From an uncultured Pelagibacteraceae bacterium (lineage in GTDB: Bacteria; Pseudomonadota; Alphaproteobacteria; Pelagibacterales; Pelagibacteraceae), in the NCBI GenBank assembly GCA_902577525.1, contig CACGZG010000006.1, positions 1 through 64,000 on the forward strand: a stretch of DNA of 64,000 nt. The letters run 5' to 3'. Every line of letters starts with the position of its first letter. Position 1 is the first letter of the stretch. Below, in pieces: positions 60,924 through 64,000 of the stretch. The position numbers were made by a program, and so were the translations under genes. The notes beneath the pieces are model-generated. The model was not told the origin of the DNA. It did no database searches and saw only the letters and a list, made by a program, of their open reading frames with translations.

Positions 60924-61646
60924 TTAAATCTTAAATTTAGCATTAGAAAAAATATTCTGAACATCATCATCCTCTTCTAAACTCTCAAAAAAATCAATAA
61001 AATGATCTTGTCTCTCTTTTGGAATTTCTACACTGTTTAAAGGTATCCACTCAATTTTTGTTGATAAAAAATTATTAATCTTTTTTTCAAGTTCCTTTTT
61101 AATATTATAAATTTCGTTGATCGGGCAATGAATTTCATGAAAATCATTAATTGAATTACAATCATTTGCTCCAGAATCGATTGCAAGCTCAAAAATATCA
61201 TCTTCGGAAATTTCTTTCTTATCAATCTTAATAACACCTAATTGATTAAAATTATGTGATGCTGAACCTTGAGAGCCTAATGAGCCTCCAGCTTTTTGAA
61301 ATATAGTTCTAATGTTTGAAGCTGTTCTATTTTTATTATCAGTTAATGTTTCCACAATAACTGCAACTTTTTCAGGTCCAAATCCCTCATATCTTAAATT
61401 TTCAAAATTTGTTTCAGTATTAGCTGAAGATTTGCTTATTGCCCTCTCAATATTATCCTTTGGCATATTGGCAGATCTTGCTGCTTGAATGGCTGATCGC
61501 AATCTTGGATTAATATCGGGATCTTTATCTCCAAGTTTTGCTGCGGCTGTAATTTCTTTTGATATTTTAGAAAAAACTTTAGATCTTTTTTTGTCTACTT
61601 TACTTTTTTTATGTTTTATACCAGCCCAATGAGAATGTCCTGCCAT
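60924..61646 (-). CDS. yebC: YebC/PmpR family protein
   Basis: 'MAGHSHWAGIKHKKSKVDKKRSKVFSKISKEI', 'ANMPKDNIERAI', 'YEGFGP'. Confidence 0.97.
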   Translation of the reverse strand: MAGHSHWAGIKHKKSKVDKKRSKVFSKISKEITAAAKLGDKDPDINPRLRSAIQAARSANMPKDNIERAISKSSANTETNFENLRYEGFGPEKVAVIVETLTDNKNRTASNIRTIFQKAGGSLGSQGSASHNFNQLGVIKIDKKEISEDDIFELAIDSGANDCNSINDFHEIHCPINEIYNIKKELEKKINNFLSTKIEWIPLNSVEIPKERQDHFIDFFESLEEDDDVQNIFSNAKFKI

Positions 61647-61650
61647 AATT

Positions 61651-62454
61651 TTAATTTTTACTTAATTGGCCTCCAAAAATATAACTTTCAACTTTATTTG
61701 CAAGCCCAGTTTCAAAATTGCAATCCACAATAACCCCACTTAATGTTACATCACCCTCTGCTGGAAAATGTTTAACAGACACTTTACTAAAAAATCTATT
61801 TAAAGAATTTTCTTTATCCATTCCAATAACTGAGTCATAGTTTCCACACATGCCTGCATCAGTTTGATATGCAGTGCCATTTTTTAAAATTCTAGCATCA
61901 TTAGTTGGAATATGGGTATGAGTTCCAACAACCAAGGTTGCCTTACCATCAAAAAAATGTCCAATAGCATTTTTTTCACTTGTTATTTCTCCATGAAAAT
62001 CTACTACAAGAAAATCAAAATCTTTTTTTATACAATAATTTTCTACAAAATGTTTTGAAGCTTGAAAAACGTTTTCACATTTTTTCATGAAAATGTTTCC
62101 CATCAAATTTAGAACTCCTATTTTAACTTTTTTTTTTGTAGAATATATTTCAAAACCCTTACCGGGTGCCGGTTCAATCAAATTTTTAGGTCTTAACAAT
62201 CTATTTTCTTTATCGATAAAATTCATTATTTCTTTTTGATCCCAAACATGATTTCCAGTTGTGATTACATCTACCCCACTATTATAAAAATTTTCACAAA
62301 TATCTTTTGTTAATCCAACCCCACTCGCTGCTGCATTCTCTGCATTAACAATTACAAAATCAATTTTTTTTTTTTCAATTTGTTCTGACAAATTATCAGT
62401 TATTTTTTTACATCCACTCTCACCGACAACATCACCTAAAAATAAAATTCTCAT
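61651..62454 (-). CDS. YmdB-family metallophosphoesterase
   Basis: 'ILFLGDVVGESG', 'VNAENAAASGVGLTKDI', 'TTGNHVWDQKE', 'VGTHTHIPTNDARIL'. Confidence 0.95.
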   Translation of the reverse strand: MRILFLGDVVGESGCKKITDNLSEQIEKKKIDFVIVNAENAAASGVGLTKDICENFYNSGVDVITTGNHVWDQKEIMNFIDKENRLLRPKNLIEPAPGKGFEIYSTKKKVKIGVLNLMGNIFMKKCENVFQASKHFVENYCIKKDFDFLVVDFHGEITSEKNAIGHFFDGKATLVVGTHTHIPTNDARILKNGTAYQTDAGMCGNYDSVIGMDKENSLNRFFSKVSVKHFPAEGDVTLSGVIVDCNFETGLANKVESYIFGGQLSKN

Positions 62455-62455
62455 A

Positions 62456-62992
62456 CTAATATTTTTTATCTGTAATAATATAATCTAATGTAATATCATA
62501 ATTATTAATTGGTATATTGATAACTTTTTGAAAAGAGTACGCTAAACCAATTGTAATGATTTTTTTTCTTTTAGATATTTTTTCTAAATATCTATCGTAA
62601 TAACCTCCACCATATCCAATTCTATTTAATTTTTTATCATATGCTACCAGAGGGACTAATAATAAATCAGGATACCTAATATTATTAGAAATAGGCTCTG
62701 GTATACCATATTTATTTATTATTAATGGCTGAGTAAAAGACCATTCAAAAAAATCCATTTGATTATTTTTTTTAATTTTAGGCAAAGTAATTAGATATTT
62801 TTTTTTTTCCAATTTTTGTAAAATTTTAAGATCATCAATTTCTTTGTTATAAGGAAAATATCCTCCAACTATTTTGATATTTTTCTGATACTTGATAACT
62901 TTAATCAAATTTTCAATATTAATATGATGGTTTTCAAGATTTTTTGATTTTCTTAATTTAAGGATTTTTTTTCTAATTTGATATTTTTTCAC
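62456..62992 (-). CDS. 5-formyltetrahydrofolate cyclo-ligase family protein
   Basis: 'LLLVPLVAYDKKLNRIGYGGGYYDRYLEKI'. Confidence 0.93.
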   Translation of the reverse strand: MKKYQIRKKILKLRKSKNLENHHINIENLIKVIKYQKNIKIVGGYFPYNKEIDDLKILQKLEKKKYLITLPKIKKNNQMDFFEWSFTQPLIINKYGIPEPISNNIRYPDLLLVPLVAYDKKLNRIGYGGGYYDRYLEKISKRKKIITIGLAYSFQKVINIPINNYDITLDYIITDKKY

Positions 62993-62997
62993 AAAAA

Positions 62998-63444
62998 TTA
63001 TTTTGACAAATTTTCTAAATTTGCTCTTTCAATAAAATTTGAAATTTCATCGGCTGCTTCATCAATAAATTTTTCATAATTTTTTTGATTTATATCAATC
63101 TTATTTTTTAAATCATAATGTTTATTGTTTAGTTCTTTTATTTCTTCTTCTTTTTTTTCCTTGTAGTCATAAATCAATGATTTAAGTTCTTTAAATTTAT
63201 TTGAAAGATTTTTTAACTCATCTTTTTGTATTTCTACTTTTTTCCTTGTTTCATGATATTCGTCCAATACTTTTACTGCTGTGATTAACAATAGCTTATT
63301 TTCTCCTAAATTTCCTAAATTATTTTTTAAATCATTAAATTTTTGATTGATATGTATTAATAATTCTTTCAGATGTTCCTCTTGACCATCATCACATGAT
63401 AAAAGAAATTCTTTGCTGTTAAATTTAATTTTTACGTTTGCCAT
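62998..63444 (-). CDS. zapA: Cell division protein ZapA-like
   Basis: 'VKIKFNSKEFLLSCDDGQEEHLKELLIHINQKF', coiled-coil C-terminus; next to 5-FCL gene. Confidence 0.85.
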   Translation of the reverse strand: MANVKIKFNSKEFLLSCDDGQEEHLKELLIHINQKFNDLKNNLGNLGENKLLLITAVKVLDEYHETRKKVEIQKDELKNLSNKFKELKSLIYDYKEKKEEEIKELNNKHYDLKNKIDINQKNYEKFIDEAADEISNFIERANLENLSK

Positions 63445-63755
63445 TTATCTATATCCTCTAATAAACTATCTGTTTCTTGATTCAATTCATCAATTTTTTC
63501 TGAAAATTCCAATTGTTTAATTTTTTCAATTTTTTCTTTGCTCTTAATCTCATCTAACTTTAAACTTAGCTCATTATAATCATTAACTAAACTTTTATAT
63601 TTTTCCTCTACTTCTTGTTTTTCAATTTCTAATTGATTTTTTTGTAAACTTAAATTTTCTAAATTTTTTTTTATATCTGGATTTTTAAGATCTAAATTTT
63701 TTAATCTTGTTAACGCTAAATTCAATTTTTTTTCTTTTTCAAACACAGAATTCAT
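63432..63755 (-). CDS. Coiled-coil hypothetical protein upstream of zapA
   Basis: Heptad-rich Leu/Glu/Lys sequence; overlaps zapA by 13 nt. Confidence 0.65.
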   Translation of the reverse strand: MNSVFEKEKKLNLALTRLKNLDLKNPDIKKNLENLSLQKNQLEIEKQEVEEKYKSLVNDYNELSLKLDEIKSKEKIEKIKQLEFSEKIDELNQETDSLLEDIDKWQT

Positions 63756-63810
63756 ATATATATATGATTATAATATTAAATAGAATCTTCTTAGTCTAGA
63801 CAGGATAATT

Positions 63811-64000
63811 TTGAGCAATCTATATAAAGAATTGGCCAATTGCATCAGATTTCTATCAATTGATGCTGTTCAAAAAGCCAATTCTGGTCATCCGGGAATG
63901 CCGATGGGAATGGCTGATGTAGCAACAGTTCTTTTTAAAGATTTTTTGAATTTTAATCCAAAAAATCCAAGTTGGGTAAATAGAGATCGTTTTGTTCTTT
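63811..64000 (+). CDS. tkt: Transketolase, 5' end only (TTG start)
   Basis: My translation from TTG 63811: [63 protein letters not shown]; in-frame stop at 63781 and no ATG between. Confidence 0.93.
   Translation, partial: MSNLYKELANCIRFLSIDAVQKANSGHPGMPMGMADVATVLFKDFLNFNPKNPSWVNRDRFVL

Noticed and set aside
62993-62997. Possible 6S RNA between zapA and the 5-FCL gene, a common location
   Set aside because: Gap is only 5 nt; no 6S RNA can lie there.
1-64000. CRISPR arrays, IS elements, prophage, rRNA
   Set aside because: No regularly spaced repeats, transposase or integrase signatures, or rRNA sequence recognised on reading.

Overview
AT-rich, tightly packed chromosomal window. Gene content and order (blue-type proteorhodopsin with ferredoxin/ferredoxin reductase/GST, tol-pal block, xseB-ispA-dxs, glmM-folP-ftsH-tilS) suggest a SAR11/Pelagibacter-like marine alphaproteobacterium. 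It holds about 60 supported CDSs, two tRNAs (Leu-GAG, Arg-UCG; both minus strand), two strong rho-independent terminators (after proteorhodopsin and after pal), and the 5' end of a TTG-start transketolase that the ORF track missed. I saw no rRNA, CRISPR array, transposon or prophage. The accessory-like part is about 1-20 kb: a type IV pilus minor-pilin operon (pilT, four prepilin-like proteins, an unknown secreted protein, and a PilY1-like protein with an apparent beta-propeller insertion in its vWA domain), a prepilin peptidase, a GAF-SpoIIE phosphatase, and a tandem pair of propeller-repeat plus autotransporter-like barrel proteins. The best candidates for undescribed biology are: (1) paired CCTA-N3-TAGG operator-like repeats 21 bp apart upstream of a wHTH gene; (2) a potential three-way-junction RNA overlapping a 37-codon small ORF just before pilD; (3) tandem hairpins in the inferred proteorhodopsin 5' leader; (4) the tandem propeller/barrel surface proteins; (5) the PilY1 insertion; (6) a phage-type RuvC-like nuclease at the canonical ruvC locus with no ruvA/ruvB beside it. 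All calls come from reading the sequence only; no searches or folding programs were run.
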